A stretch of DNA of 64,000 nucleotides from Variibacter gotjawalensis (GTDB lineage Bacteria; Pseudomonadota; Alphaproteobacteria; Rhizobiales; Xanthobacteraceae): positions 2,867,501 to 2,931,500 of the forward strand of contig NZ_AP014946.1 in assembly GCF_002355335.1 (NCBI RefSeq). Direction: 5' to 3'. Shown here one piece after another: positions 19,627 through 28,601 of this stretch. The notes beneath the pieces were generated by a model, which did no database searches, had not been told where the DNA came from, and saw only the letters and a program-made list of their open reading frames with translations. How positions within the stretch are numbered: position 1 is the stretch's first letter; the number at the start of each line of letters is the position of its first letter. A program made the translations under genes and the position numbers.

Positions 19627-20079
19627 ATGAGCGAAGGCATCATCGACGTCGTCGACATTCAGAAAATCATGCAGGCGCTGCCGCATCGATATCCGTTTCT
19701 GCTCGTCGACCGCATCGAGAAGGTCGATGGCGACGACTCCTGCATCGGCATCAAGAACGTGACGATCAACGAGCCGTTCTTCCAAGGCCATTTCCCGGGC
19801 AATCCCGTGATGCCGGGCGTGCTGCTGCTCGAAGCCATGGCGCAGACCGCGGGCGTCATCTGCGCGATGAAAAAGGGCATCACGGACGAGCCGCTCAAGG
19901 TGTTTTTCCTCACCATCGACAAGGCGAAGTTCCGCCGGCCCGTCGTACCGGGCGACCGCATCGAATTTCATATGAAGAAGCTCAACCAGCGCCGGACCAT
20001 GTGGTGGTACCGCGGCGAGGCGCGCGTCGACGGCGAACTCGTGTGCGAAGCCGAAGTCGGCGCGATGATCGCGAACTGA
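19627..20079 (+). CDS. fabZ: 3-hydroxyacyl-ACP dehydratase FabZ
   Basis: FabZ dehydrates 3-hydroxyacyl-ACP in fatty acid elongation and so competes with LpxA/LpxD for the same precursor. The 150-residue hot-dog-fold protein has [15 protein letters not shown] with the catalytic His, and [20 protein letters not shown] with the catalytic Glu. Its position between lpxD and lpxA is the standard arrangement. The gene ends seven bases before lpxA. Confidence 0.97.
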   Translation: MSEGIIDVVDIQKIMQALPHRYPFLLVDRIEKVDGDDSCIGIKNVTINEPFFQGHFPGNPVMPGVLLLEAMAQTAGVICAMKKGITDEPLKVFFLTIDKAKFRRPVVPGDRIEFHMKKLNQRRTMWWYRGEARVDGELVCEAEVGAMIAN

Positions 20080-20086
20080 CGATAGA

Positions 20087-20872
20087 ATGCCCAAGGTTCA
20101 CCCCACCGCGCTCGTCGAAGCCGGCGCAAAACTCGCCGACGATGTCGAGGTCGGACCGTTCTGCATCGTCGGCCCCGATGTCACGATCGGCGCCGGCTCT
20201 CGCCTCATCTCGCACGTGAATGTCGCGGGTCGGACCACGCTCGGCGACCGCACCGTGGTTTATCCGTTCGCCTCGCTCGGCACCGCGCCGCAATGGATCG
20301 GCCTCGCCGATGAGCCGACCGAGCTCATCCTCGGCACCGACAATGTGATCCGCGAGAGCGTGTCGATGAACAAAGGGTCGGTTCCGGGCGGCGGCGTCAC
20401 CCGCGTCGGCAACAACAATTACTTCATGGTCTACGCGCACGTCGCGCACGATTGCATCGTCGGCAACAACAACGTCTTCGCCAACAGCGCCACGCTCGGC
20501 GGCCACGTCGAAGTCGGCGACAATGTCTTTCTCGGCGGGCTTGCCGCGATCCAGCAGAAGACTCGCATCGGCTCTTTCGCGATGCTCGGCGGTTGCAGCG
20601 CGATCACCAGCGACGTCATTCCGTTCGGTATGGCGAGCGGCGAGCGCGCGCATATGATCGGCATCAACATGGTCGGCATGAAGCGCAAGAACTTTTCGCC
20701 GGACTCGATCCGCGCCGTGCGCTCGACTTATCGCAGCCTGTTCTTCACCGGCACGCTCGAAGGCGGCATCGAGAAGGCGACCGAGGACTACGGCGATGAT
20801 CCGGCCGCGCGTTTGATTCTCGATTTCGTGAATTCGCGCGGCGCGCGCCACCTGTGTCAGCCCGGCGACTGA
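20087..20872 (+). CDS. lpxA: Acyl-ACP--UDP-N-acetylglucosamine O-acyltransferase
   Basis: LpxA performs the first acylation of UDP-GlcNAc in lipid A synthesis. The 261-residue protein is a hexapeptide-repeat beta-helix (EVGPFCIVGPDVTIGAGSRL and further coils). The catalytic histidine lies in YAHVAHDCIVGNNN. A C-terminal helical domain contains IRAVRSTYRSLFF. Its TGA stop overlaps the lpxI ATG (TGATG), showing coupling. Confidence 0.96.
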   Translation: MPKVHPTALVEAGAKLADDVEVGPFCIVGPDVTIGAGSRLISHVNVAGRTTLGDRTVVYPFASLGTAPQWIGLADEPTELILGTDNVIRESVSMNKGSVPGGGVTRVGNNNYFMVYAHVAHDCIVGNNNVFANSATLGGHVEVGDNVFLGGLAAIQQKTRIGSFAMLGGCSAITSDVIPFGMASGERAHMIGINMVGMKRKNFSPDSIRAVRSTYRSLFFTGTLEGGIEKATEDYGDDPAARLILDFVNSRGARHLCQPGD

Positions 20873-21726
20873 TGGCGGAAACATCGCCCATCGCGATCAT
20901 CTGCGGCGGCGGGCCGTTTCCATTCTCGGTGGCCGACGCGGCGCTTCGCACGGGCCGCAAAGTCCATCTCATGCCGATCGAAGGCTGGGCGGACCGCGAT
21001 CGCGTCGCTGCTTATCCGCACGATTGGGTTCCGGTCGGGCAGTACGGCCGCATGGTGCGCGTTGCGCGCAATGCCGGCGCGCGCGACATCGTCTTCATCG
21101 GCACTCTCGTCAGGCCGTCACTCAAAGACATTCGCCTCGATTGGAAAACGATCAAGATACTTCCGCGCATATACCGCGCCTTCCGCGGCGGCGATGATCA
21201 CCTCCTGCGCAACATCGGCAAGATCTTCGAAGACGACGGTTTTCGCATGCTGGGCGCGCACGAAGTCGCGCCGGAAATCCTCGCGCCGGCCGGTGACGCG
21301 GGCCGCGTGCGTCCATCGGCGCAAGACATCGTGGACGCGAAGCTAGGCCTCGCGGTTCTCGACGCGATGGGACCGTTCGACGTCGGCCAAGCCGTTGTCG
21401 TCACCGACAATGTCGTGCTCGCCGTCGAAGCGGCGGAGGGCACGGACCGCATGCTCCAGCGTATCGCAGCTCTCCGGCGCGACGGTCGCATCAAGGTGTC
21501 GGCTGGCCGTGGCGTGCTCGTCAAAGCCGCCAAGCCGACGCAGGATCGCCGCTTCGATCTTCCGTCGATCGGGCCGACGACGATCGCGAATGTGAAAGAA
21601 GCCGGGCTTGCCGGCATCGCGGTGCGCGCCGGCGAAGTCATCGTCGCGGAATTCACCGCCGTGACCGAGGCTGCAGATACGGCCAATCTCTTCGTGACGG
21701 GGCTCGCGCCGTCGTCTCCGCCATGA
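20872..21726 (+). CDS. lpxI: UDP-2,3-diacylglucosamine pyrophosphatase LpxI (DUF1009)
   Basis: LpxI hydrolyses UDP-2,3-diacylglucosamine to lipid X, replacing the non-homologous LpxH of enterobacteria. The 284-residue protein has the N-terminal domain (IICGGGPFPFSVADAALRTG and GQYGRMVRVARNAGARDIVF), and the C-terminal domain with AVVVTDNVVLAVEAAEGTDR and the acidic residues used for metal catalysis. The start overlaps the lpxA stop and the end overlaps the lpxB start, which fits its biochemical place between them. Confidence 0.94.
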   Translation: MAETSPIAIICGGGPFPFSVADAALRTGRKVHLMPIEGWADRDRVAAYPHDWVPVGQYGRMVRVARNAGARDIVFIGTLVRPSLKDIRLDWKTIKILPRIYRAFRGGDDHLLRNIGKIFEDDGFRMLGAHEVAPEILAPAGDAGRVRPSAQDIVDAKLGLAVLDAMGPFDVGQAVVVTDNVVLAVEAAEGTDRMLQRIAALRRDGRIKVSAGRGVLVKAAKPTQDRRFDLPSIGPTTIANVKEAGLAGIAVRAGEVIVAEFTAVTEAADTANLFVTGLAPSSPP

Positions 21727-22880
21727 GCGAGCTTCGCGTCTTCGTCATTGCGGGCGAAGAGTCGGGCGATCAGCTCGGCGCGAGGTTGATCCGGTCACTC
21801 CGTCAACGCGTCGGTAGCGATCTCAAACTCGCCGGTGTCGGCGGCGAAGCGATGGCGCATGAAGGCGTTGCGAGCTTGTTTCCGCAAAGCGACATTTCAC
21901 TGATGGGCTTCATCGCGGTCGCGAAAAGCCTGACGCGCGTCCTTGCACGTCTTCGTCAAGCAACCGCCGCGGTCGTTGCGTTTCGCCCGCATGTGCTGGT
22001 GATCATCGACAGTCCGGATTTCACGCAGCGCGTTGCCAAGAAGGTCCGCGCCATCGCGCCGAATATTCGCATCGTGAATTACGTCTCGCCGAGCGTCTGG
22101 GCGTGGCGGCCGGGCAGGGCGCGCAAGATGCGCGACTATGTCGATCACGTTTTGGCGCTGCTGCCGTTCGAGCCCGACGTGCACGAGCGTCTCGGCGGCC
22201 CGCCGTGCACCTTCGTCGGCCATCCGCTCGCGGCGCGCGTCGATGAATTGCGCCCGAACGCGACTGAACAACAGCGTCGCGAATCCAAGCCACCGCTGTT
22301 GCTGGTCCTTCCCGGTAGCCGCCGCAGTGAAGTCAGCCGCTTGCTGCCGATCTTCGGTGCAACGATCGAAAAACTCGTCGCGAGTATCGGTGACGTCGAG
22401 CTTGTGTTGCCGACCGTTGCGCATGTCGAACCACTCGTGCGGGAGGGCACCCGCGGTTGGAAACACCCGCCGCGAATCATCATCGCTCACGACGAGAAGC
22501 GCGCGGCCTTCCGCTGCGCGCGTGCCGCAATTGCGGCCTCGGGCACCGTCACGCTCGAGCTTGCGCTCGCGTCCGTCCCAACTGTCGCCGCATATAAGGT
22601 CGCGCCGATCGAGGCGGCAATCATCCGTCGCCTGATTCAGGTACCGACTGTCATTCTCGCGAACCTCGTGCTCGACCAGAATGTCATTCCAGAATTTCTG
22701 CAGGAAGACTGCACGCCCGAAAAGTTAGCGCTCGCATTGCGCGATGTCGTGGCGGACACGGCCGTGCGGACACAACAGCTAGACGCCTTCGCGCGTCTCG
22801 ATTCCGTGATGAAGATCGGCGAAGCCGCACCGAGCGATCGCGCCGCCGAGATCGTGTTGTCACTCGTCGGCAGAGCCTAA
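21723..22880 (+). CDS. lpxB: Lipid-A-disaccharide synthase
   Basis: LpxB joins lipid X to UDP-diacylglucosamine to form the lipid A disaccharide. The 385-residue GT-B-type glycosyltransferase has VFVIAGEESGDQLGARLI at the N-terminus, IDSPDFTQRVAKKVRA, NYVSPSVWAWRPGRARKM, and the UDP-binding RCARAAIAASGTVTLELAL. It overlaps lpxI by ATGA and ends the lipid A cluster. A small unrelated gene follows after about 125 bases. Confidence 0.96.
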   Translation: MSELRVFVIAGEESGDQLGARLIRSLRQRVGSDLKLAGVGGEAMAHEGVASLFPQSDISLMGFIAVAKSLTRVLARLRQATAAVVAFRPHVLVIIDSPDFTQRVAKKVRAIAPNIRIVNYVSPSVWAWRPGRARKMRDYVDHVLALLPFEPDVHERLGGPPCTFVGHPLAARVDELRPNATEQQRRESKPPLLLVLPGSRRSEVSRLLPIFGATIEKLVASIGDVELVLPTVAHVEPLVREGTRGWKHPPRIIIAHDEKRAAFRCARAAIAASGTVTLELALASVPTVAAYKVAPIEAAIIRRLIQVPTVILANLVLDQNVIPEFLQEDCTPEKLALALRDVVADTAVRTQQLDAFARLDSVMKIGEAAPSDRAAEIVLSLVGRA

Positions 22881-23005
22881 CAATCGCGCGAGTTTAGAAC
22901 CGCCCGAGTTGGTCACGATAAGACCGCGCTCGCGTCAAACAACCTTCGCATGCCCTGCGTACAAGCTGCCGCATGAAGTGGGCGCGACTGACGAGGGAAG
23001 ATCAG

Positions 23006-23221
23006 ATGGGTATCGTGATGATCGAGTGTCCGCGTACGGGCTTTTCGATTCCGACCGGTGTTCGCGCGGATGCAGCGACTTTCGCACGCACGCCGGTCTT
23101 CATCTCACGCACATACTGCACGCTGTGTGCCGGCGAACACGAGTGGTTCGCGAAAGACGCATGGGTGGACGAGACGCCGGCGCGCGAGAAGAAACCCGCG
23201 ATCAAGTGTGAGGCTGCCTAA
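23006..23221 (+). CDS. Small conserved cysteine-containing protein, hypothetical
   Basis: The 71-residue frame starts MGIVMIECPRTGFSIPTGV, with a GAGGGA site eight bases before the ATG. It contains an ECPRTG turn and a CTLCAGEH knuckle ahead of an aromatic EWFAKDAWV segment. This pattern occurs in a family of small rhizobial proteins with a degenerate zinc-ribbon look, where the first pair (CPxTG) supplies one Cys and the second (CxxC) two more. Function is unknown; nucleic acid or protein binding is a guess. It ends just before a strong terminator. Confidence 0.7.
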   Translation: MGIVMIECPRTGFSIPTGVRADAATFARTPVFISRTYCTLCAGEHEWFAKDAWVDETPAREKKPAIKCEAA

Positions 23222-23250
23222 GCCATCGAACAATAAGAACAACAAAAAGA

Positions 23251-23282
23251 AAACGGCCGCCTCATGGGCGGCCGTTTTGTTT
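23251..23282. terminator. Strong bidirectional Rho-independent terminator
   Basis: AAACGGCCGCC and GGCGGCCGTTT form an 11-base stem with a five-base loop, flanked by an A-rich left side and TTTTGTTTTG on the right. It separates the plus-strand small gene from the minus-strand gltA and can serve both. Confidence 0.92.
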
Positions 23283-23300
23283 TGAGTCTGATGCGCAATC

Positions 23301-24608
23301 TTACTTGCGCTTGCCTTCCGCGACATAGTCGCGGCGCGTTGCGCCCGAATAGAGCTGACGCGGACGGCCGATCTTCTGTGCCGGATCTTCGATCATCTCT
23401 TTCCACTGTGCGATCCAGCCGACCGTGCGGGCAACTGCGAACAGCACCGTGAACATGTCGGTCGGGAAGCCCATCGCGCGCAGCGTGATGCCCGAATAGA
23501 AGTCGACGTTCGGATACAGCTTCTTCTCAATGAAGTAATCGTCGCTGAGCGCGATACGCTCGAGCTCCATCGCGACGTCGAGCAGCGGATCGTTGATGCC
23601 GACTTCCTTGAGCACTTCGTGGCAGGTCTGCTGCATGATCTTCGCGCGCGGATCGTAGTGCTTGTACACGCGGTGACCAAAGCCCATCAGGCGGAAGGAG
23701 TCGTTCTTATCCTTCGAGCGCTTGATGTATTCCGGAATGCGATCGACCGAGCCGATCTCGGCCAGCATCTTGAGCGCCGCTTCGTTGGCGCCGCCATGAG
23801 CGGGTCCCCAGAGCGACGCAATGCCGGCCGCGATGCAGGCGAACGGGTTGGCGCCCGAAGAGCCGGCGAGACGAACCGTCGAGGTCGACGCGTTCTGCTC
23901 GTGATCGGCGTGGAGGATGAAGATCCGGTCCATCGCTTTCGACAGGATCGGATTGGCTTTGTACGGCTCGCACGGAACCGCGAAGCACATCTGCAGAAAG
24001 TTGGTCGCGTAATCGAGATCGTTCTGCGGATACATGAACGGCTGACCGATCGAGTACTTGAACGCCATCGCGGCCAAGGTCGGCATCTTCGCGATCATGC
24101 GGATCGACGCGATCATGCGCTGCGTCGGGTCCGAGATGTCGGTCGAGTCGTGGTAGAAGGCCGACAGAGCGCCGACGCTGCCGACCATGATCGCCATCGG
24201 ATGCGCGTCGCGGCGGAAGCCTTGGAAGAAGCGGCTCATCTGCTCGTGAACCATCGTGTGGTTCGTCACGCGCTTCACGAAGTCGAGCTTCTGCTCGGAG
24301 GTCGGAAGCTCGCCGTACAGGAGCAGGTAGCAGGTATCGAGGAAGTCTCCGCCCTCGGCGATCTGTTCGATCGGGTAGCCGCGATAGAGCAGCACGCCCT
24401 CGTCGCCGTCGATGTAGGTGATCTTCGACTCGCAGCTGCCGGTCGACGTGAAGCCCGGATCGTAAGTGAACATCCCGGTCTGCGCGTAGAGCTTCGAGAT
24501 ATCGATCACGTCGGGACCGACGGTCCCCTGATAAATCGGAAATGACCAGTTCTGGTCGCCGACTGTTAAAGTGCCGGTCTTGGTGTTGGATCCTGTCTTA
24601 GCATCCAT
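23301..24608 (-). CDS. gltA: Citrate synthase (type II)
   Basis: Citrate synthase condenses acetyl-CoA and oxaloacetate at the entry to the TCA cycle. The 435-residue length and the N-terminal extension (about 55 residues before [20 protein letters not shown]) are those of the hexameric NADH-sensitive Gram-negative type. Catalytic residues are in [14 protein letters not shown], then [26 protein letters not shown] and NVDFYSGI. The ATG at 24608 has an AAGGAC site. It follows gltX on the minus strand after 233 bases, a neighbourhood common in rhizobia. Confidence 0.97.
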   Translation of the reverse strand: MDAKTGSNTKTGTLTVGDQNWSFPIYQGTVGPDVIDISKLYAQTGMFTYDPGFTSTGSCESKITYIDGDEGVLLYRGYPIEQIAEGGDFLDTCYLLLYGELPTSEQKLDFVKRVTNHTMVHEQMSRFFQGFRRDAHPMAIMVGSVGALSAFYHDSTDISDPTQRMIASIRMIAKMPTLAAMAFKYSIGQPFMYPQNDLDYATNFLQMCFAVPCEPYKANPILSKAMDRIFILHADHEQNASTSTVRLAGSSGANPFACIAAGIASLWGPAHGGANEAALKMLAEIGSVDRIPEYIKRSKDKNDSFRLMGFGHRVYKHYDPRAKIMQQTCHEVLKEVGINDPLLDVAMELERIALSDDYFIEKKLYPNVDFYSGITLRAMGFPTDMFTVLFAVARTVGWIAQWKEMIEDPAQKIGRPRQLYSGATRRDYVAEGKRK

Positions 24609-24841
24609 AGGCGAAGTCCTTTTGAAACAACGGGCGAGTGCCCGAACTAGGAAATCAGAGCCGCCCGCGCGGACGTGACGGCTGAGGTCCGGCAGAATTC
24701 CCGTATCGCATAAGATAGGGTGCTGCAAGCTCCCAGGGCAGGGCTCTTTTTTGTGCAACATTCGCGTGACGTTAGGACGAAAAAAGCGCAGCCGCGCGCA
24801 GCAAATTTGCCAACCTGGAATGCAAAGCCCGCCCGATCACT

Positions 24842-26260
24842 TTACCGTGCAGACGCATCCTGGAGACGGCCTAAACTTTCCTCACGGCCGAGCACGGTCA
24901 GCACATCGAAAATGCCCGGCGACGTCGCGCGCCCGGTCAGCGCGGCACGCAGCGGCTGAGCGACTGCGCCGAGCTTGATCCCGCGCGTTTCCGCCACCGC
25001 GCGGACGGCGGCTTCCAGCGGCGCCGTCTGCCAATCCGGCGTCGCCGAGAGCGCGGCGGTTGCCGCAACGAGGACGTCGCGCGCGTCCGGCGTGAGCAGG
25101 CTCGCGGCTTTTTCGTCCAGCGGAATCGGGCGGTCCGCGAACAGGAAATGCGCGCTGGTCAGAAGATCGACGAGCGTCTTGGCGCGCTCCTTGAGGCCCG
25201 GCATCGCGGCGATCAGCTGAGCGCGCCGCTCCGGCGTCAGTTTCGCGGCCATCTCGGGACCGCCCTGCAGGAACGGCAGCGAGTCTTCGAGGATCTTCGT
25301 CAGCTCCACGTCACCGGTCTGGCGGATGTAGTGGCCGTTGAGGCTTTCGAGCTTCGCAAAGTCGAAGCGCGATGCGCCGCGCCCGATTTGCGCGAGATCG
25401 AACGCCTTCACCATTTCCTCGGTCGAGAAGATTTCCTGATCGCCATGCGACCAGCCGAGCCGCACCAAATAGTTGCGCAGAGCGATCGGCAGATAGCCGA
25501 GCGCGCGGTAGGCGTCGACGCCGAGTGCGCCGTGCCGCTTCGACAGCTTCGCGCCGTCCGCGCCGTGGATCAGCGGGATATGCGCCATCGACGGCACCGC
25601 CCAATCGAGCGCCTGGTAGATCTGCGTTTGCCGCGCCGCGTTGGTCAGATGGTCGTCGCCGCGGATGACATGCGTGACGCCCATGTCGTGATCGTCGACG
25701 ACGACCGCGAGCATGTAGGTCGGCGTGCCGTCGGAGCGAAGCAGCACGAGATCGTCGAGGTTTTCGTTCTGCCAGACGACGCGGCCTTGGACTTCGTCAT
25801 TGACCACCGTCTCGCCCGTCAGCGGCGCGCGCAGGCGGATGACCGGCGCCACGCCTTCAGGTGCCTCGGACGCGGCGCGGTCGCGCCAGCGGCCGTCGTA
25901 GAGCTTTGTGCGGCCTTCGCGGCGCGCTTCCTCGCGCATCGCGGCGAGCTCTTCCTGCGAGGCGTAGCAGCGATAGGCGCGGCCGGCGGCGAGCAACTGC
26001 TCGGCGACCTCGCGATGACGCGCCGCGCGGGCGAATTGGAACACGGTGTCGCCGTCCCAATCGAGGCCGAGCCACGTCAGGCCATCGATGATGGCCGCGA
26101 TCGCCGGTTCGGTCGAGCGCTCACGGTCGGTGTCCTCGATCCGCAGCAGCATCTTGCCGCCGCGGCCGCGCGCGTAGAGCCAATTGAACAGCGCCGTGCG
26201 GGCGCCTCCGATATGGAGGAAGCCGGTCGGCGAGGGGGCAAAGCGGGTAACCACGGACAT
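24842..26260 (-). CDS. gltX: Glutamyl-tRNA synthetase
   Basis: GltX charges tRNA with glutamate. The 472-residue class I synthetase has [18 protein letters not shown] (HIGH-type at residues 16-19) and [12 protein letters not shown] (KMSKS-type), with the C-terminal anticodon-binding helical domain. Because glnS is the next synthetase gene and GatCAB is also encoded, its tRNA specificity (Glu only, or Glu and Gln) cannot be decided from this window. It is preceded by a small membrane protein gene 69 bases upstream. Confidence 0.96.
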   Translation of the reverse strand: MSVVTRFAPSPTGFLHIGGARTALFNWLYARGRGGKMLLRIEDTDRERSTEPAIAAIIDGLTWLGLDWDGDTVFQFARAARHREVAEQLLAAGRAYRCYASQEELAAMREEARREGRTKLYDGRWRDRAASEAPEGVAPVIRLRAPLTGETVVNDEVQGRVVWQNENLDDLVLLRSDGTPTYMLAVVVDDHDMGVTHVIRGDDHLTNAARQTQIYQALDWAVPSMAHIPLIHGADGAKLSKRHGALGVDAYRALGYLPIALRNYLVRLGWSHGDQEIFSTEEMVKAFDLAQIGRGASRFDFAKLESLNGHYIRQTGDVELTKILEDSLPFLQGGPEMAAKLTPERRAQLIAAMPGLKERAKTLVDLLTSAHFLFADRPIPLDEKAASLLTPDARDVLVAATAALSATPDWQTAPLEAAVRAVAETRGIKLGAVAQPLRAALTGRATSPGIFDVLTVLGREESLGRLQDASAR

Positions 26261-26329
26261 GAAATTTCAGCACACATGTTGAAGCGGCGCCCCCTTTAGC
26301 ACACACGGCCGAAATGGGTAGCCTTAGCC

Positions 26330-26587
26330 CTAGCGAGAGGTCGGAACGGGCGGCGGATCGCCGGTACGGGGTGGCCCAAGATCCCGGCCCTGCGGGATCG
26401 GCGGCGGGCCGGAACCGGGCGCGCTGCGTGACGGCGCGGGCGGTGTTGGGGCCGGCGCAGGCTGCGGCACTCCGGTTTCGGTGCGCGGCGGCGCCGGAGC
26501 CCGGGTGGTGCCGAGCGACCATATTCCGAGCCACCAGGCCAGCCCGGCCAGGATCAGGGCGCCGATAACGATCAGCCAGCCGCGCAT
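26330..26587 (-). CDS. Small membrane-anchored Pro-rich protein, hypothetical
   Basis: The 85-residue frame has one N-terminal membrane segment ([20 protein letters not shown]) followed by a tail made largely of Pro, Gly, Ala, Arg and Thr ([18 protein letters not shown] and similar). A GGAGG site lies eight bases before the ATG. A Pro-rich tail facing the periplasm would suit a spacer or scaffold. It is divergent from glnS and upstream of gltX on the same strand. No family is recognised. Confidence 0.6.
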   Translation of the reverse strand: MRGWLIVIGALILAGLAWWLGIWSLGTTRAPAPPRTETGVPQPAPAPTPPAPSRSAPGSGPPPIPQGRDLGPPRTGDPPPVPTSR

Positions 26588-26706
26588 CTCGAGCCTCCGA
26601 TTTGGACCCTCGGGCCAATGTTGGTATTGGCCTTGTCCGACGAATTTGGCACATAAGCGGCCGTTGCGCGCCAGCGATCGTGTTCGGGCGCCGCCGAAGG
26701 ATCAGA

Positions 26707-28377
26707 ATGAGCATTGCAGAGACCACGGAAGCCGGCCGCGATTTCATCCGCGACATCGTCCAGGCCGACCTCGATTCCGGCAAACATGCGAAAGTCGCCA
26801 CGCGCTTCCCGCCCGAGCCGAACGGCTATCTGCATATCGGCCACGCCAAATCGATCTGCCTCAACTTCGGCATCGCGCAGGAGTTCGGTGGCACCTGCAA
26901 TCTGCGCTTCGACGACACCAACCCGACGAAGGAAGAGCAGGAATATATCGACGCCATCGAGGCGGATGTCCGCTGGCTCGGCTTCGAATGGAGCAACCTC
27001 CACTTCGCGTCCGATTACTTCGAGACGCTCTACGGTTGGGCCGAGCAACTGATCAAAGCCGGCAAAGCTTACATCGACGACCAGAACCAGGAGGAGATGC
27101 GCGTCAATCGCGGCACCCTCACCGAGCCCGGCAAGAACAGCCCGTTCCGCGAGCGCAGTGTCGACGAGAATCTCGATCTCTTCCGCCGCATGCGGGCCGG
27201 CGAGTTCCCGAACGGCGCGCGCGTGCTGCGCGCGAAGATCGACATGTCGTCCGGCAATATCAATCTGCGTGACCCGGTGCTCTACCGCATCCTGCATGCG
27301 CATCACCCGCGCACCGGCACGGAGTGGAAAATCTACCCGAGCTACGACTACGCGCACGGCCAGTCCGACGCGATCGAAGGCATCACGCATTCGATCTGCA
27401 CGCTCGAATTCGAAGACCATCGCCCGCTCTACGATTGGTTCCTCGAGAATCTTCCCGTGCCGTCGCGTCCGCGCCAATACGAATTCGCGCGCCTCAACAT
27501 GACCTACACGCTGCTTTCGAAGCGCGTGCTCAACGGTCTCGTCAAACAAGGCTTCGTCAGCGGCTGGGACGACCCGCGCATGCCGACGATTTCGGGCCTG
27601 CGTCGTCGCGGCGTGCCGCCGGAAGCGTTGCGTGAATTCATCCGCCGCATCGGCGTTGCGAAGGCGAACAGCGTCGTCGACTACGGCATGTTCGAGTTCG
27701 CCGTGCGCGAGGCGCTGAACCGCACCGCGCAGCGCCGCATGGCGGTGCTCAAACCGCTGAAGATCGTCATCGAGAATTATCCGGAAGGGCAGAGCGAACA
27801 GCTCGAAGCCGTCAATCATCCGGACGACGAGGCCGCAGGCACCCGCAAGATCACCTTCGGCCGCGAGCTCTATGTCGAGCAAGACGACTTCATGGAGAAC
27901 CCGCCGAAGAAGTTCTTCCGCCTGACACCGGGCGCCGAAGTGCGCTTGCGTTACGCGTACTTCGTCACCTGCCGCGAAGTCGTGAAGAATGCGGCCGGCG
28001 AAGTCGTCGAACTACGCTGCACCTACGATCCGGCGACCAAGGGCGGCAACGCGCCCGACGGTCGCAAGGTGAAAGCGACGCTGCATTGGGTGTCGGCGGC
28101 GGATTCTGTCGAAGCGGAAGTGCGCGTCTACAATCAGCTCTTCTCGGCTGTGGCGCCCGATGCGACCGACTTTGCGGCCGGCATCAATCCGCAGTCGCTG
28201 GAAGTGATCGCTGACGCGCGCGTCGAGCCGTCGCTCGCCGAAATGAACACCGGCGAGGCGATCCAGTTCGAGCGCCAGGGCTACTTCTGCCGGGACAAGG
28301 ATTCGCAGCCCGGCAAGCCGGTGTTCAACCGCACAGTCGGCCTGCGCGACACCTGGGCGAAGGTCGCCGGCACTTAG
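26707..28377 (+). CDS. glnS: Glutaminyl-tRNA synthetase
   Basis: GlnRS charges tRNA(Gln) directly. The 556-residue class I enzyme has [17 protein letters not shown] (HIGH at 43-46), [18 protein letters not shown], the KMSKS-equivalent [12 protein letters not shown], and the two-barrel anticodon-binding C-terminal domain. An AAGGA site precedes the ATG. Many relatives lack glnS and depend on GatCAB for Gln-tRNA. Having both implies that GatCAB here mainly serves Asp-tRNA(Asn), or is redundant. The gene sits between gltX and comEC, which are often closer together in rhizobia as I recall them. Confidence 0.96.
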   Translation: MSIAETTEAGRDFIRDIVQADLDSGKHAKVATRFPPEPNGYLHIGHAKSICLNFGIAQEFGGTCNLRFDDTNPTKEEQEYIDAIEADVRWLGFEWSNLHFASDYFETLYGWAEQLIKAGKAYIDDQNQEEMRVNRGTLTEPGKNSPFRERSVDENLDLFRRMRAGEFPNGARVLRAKIDMSSGNINLRDPVLYRILHAHHPRTGTEWKIYPSYDYAHGQSDAIEGITHSICTLEFEDHRPLYDWFLENLPVPSRPRQYEFARLNMTYTLLSKRVLNGLVKQGFVSGWDDPRMPTISGLRRRGVPPEALREFIRRIGVAKANSVVDYGMFEFAVREALNRTAQRRMAVLKPLKIVIENYPEGQSEQLEAVNHPDDEAAGTRKITFGRELYVEQDDFMENPPKKFFRLTPGAEVRLRYAYFVTCREVVKNAAGEVVELRCTYDPATKGGNAPDGRKVKATLHWVSAADSVEAEVRVYNQLFSAVAPDATDFAAGINPQSLEVIADARVEPSLAEMNTGEAIQFERQGYFCRDKDSQPGKPVFNRTVGLRDTWAKVAGT

Positions 28378-28401
28378 TAGTAGCGCAAGCGCAGCCTCAA
28401 T

Positions 28402-28489
28402 CTCCGCTCATACCCGCGAAAGCGGGTATCCAATTTTTCGCGCGCGGACGCGCGCGGGCTGGACTCCCGCTTTCGCGGGAGTGAGCGGA
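28402..28489. repeat. Pair of inverted REP-like palindromic repeats
   Basis: CCGCTCATACCCGCGAAAGC... (28404-28431) and its inverted relative ending GCGGGAGTGAGCGG (28461-28488) face each other across about 30 bases of CG-rich sequence. Each copy is itself a hairpin: TACCCGC-GAAA-GCGGGTA and ACTCCCGC-TTTC-GCGGGAGT. The paired substitutions keep both stems intact. The same core recurs near 62700 and 62890. Such intergenic repeats are frequent in related genomes and may act as terminators or RAYT-type REP elements. Confidence 0.85.
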
Positions 28490-28601
28490 AAAGAGGTTTT
28501 TCCCGCGCAAGTAGCGGCGGTTCGCCGAACGTTCAGGCTGTCTGCAACCAAAGTCTCTCGGGCACGATGCGCGTCGCGGCGATGAGGCGCGGGGCACGCG
28601 C

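Noticed and set aside
24715-24755. Hairpin-like sequence followed by TTTTTT on the plus strand between gltX and gltA
   Set aside because: No plus-strand gene ends there and the stem is short and interrupted; on the gltX-gltA strand it has no T-tract.
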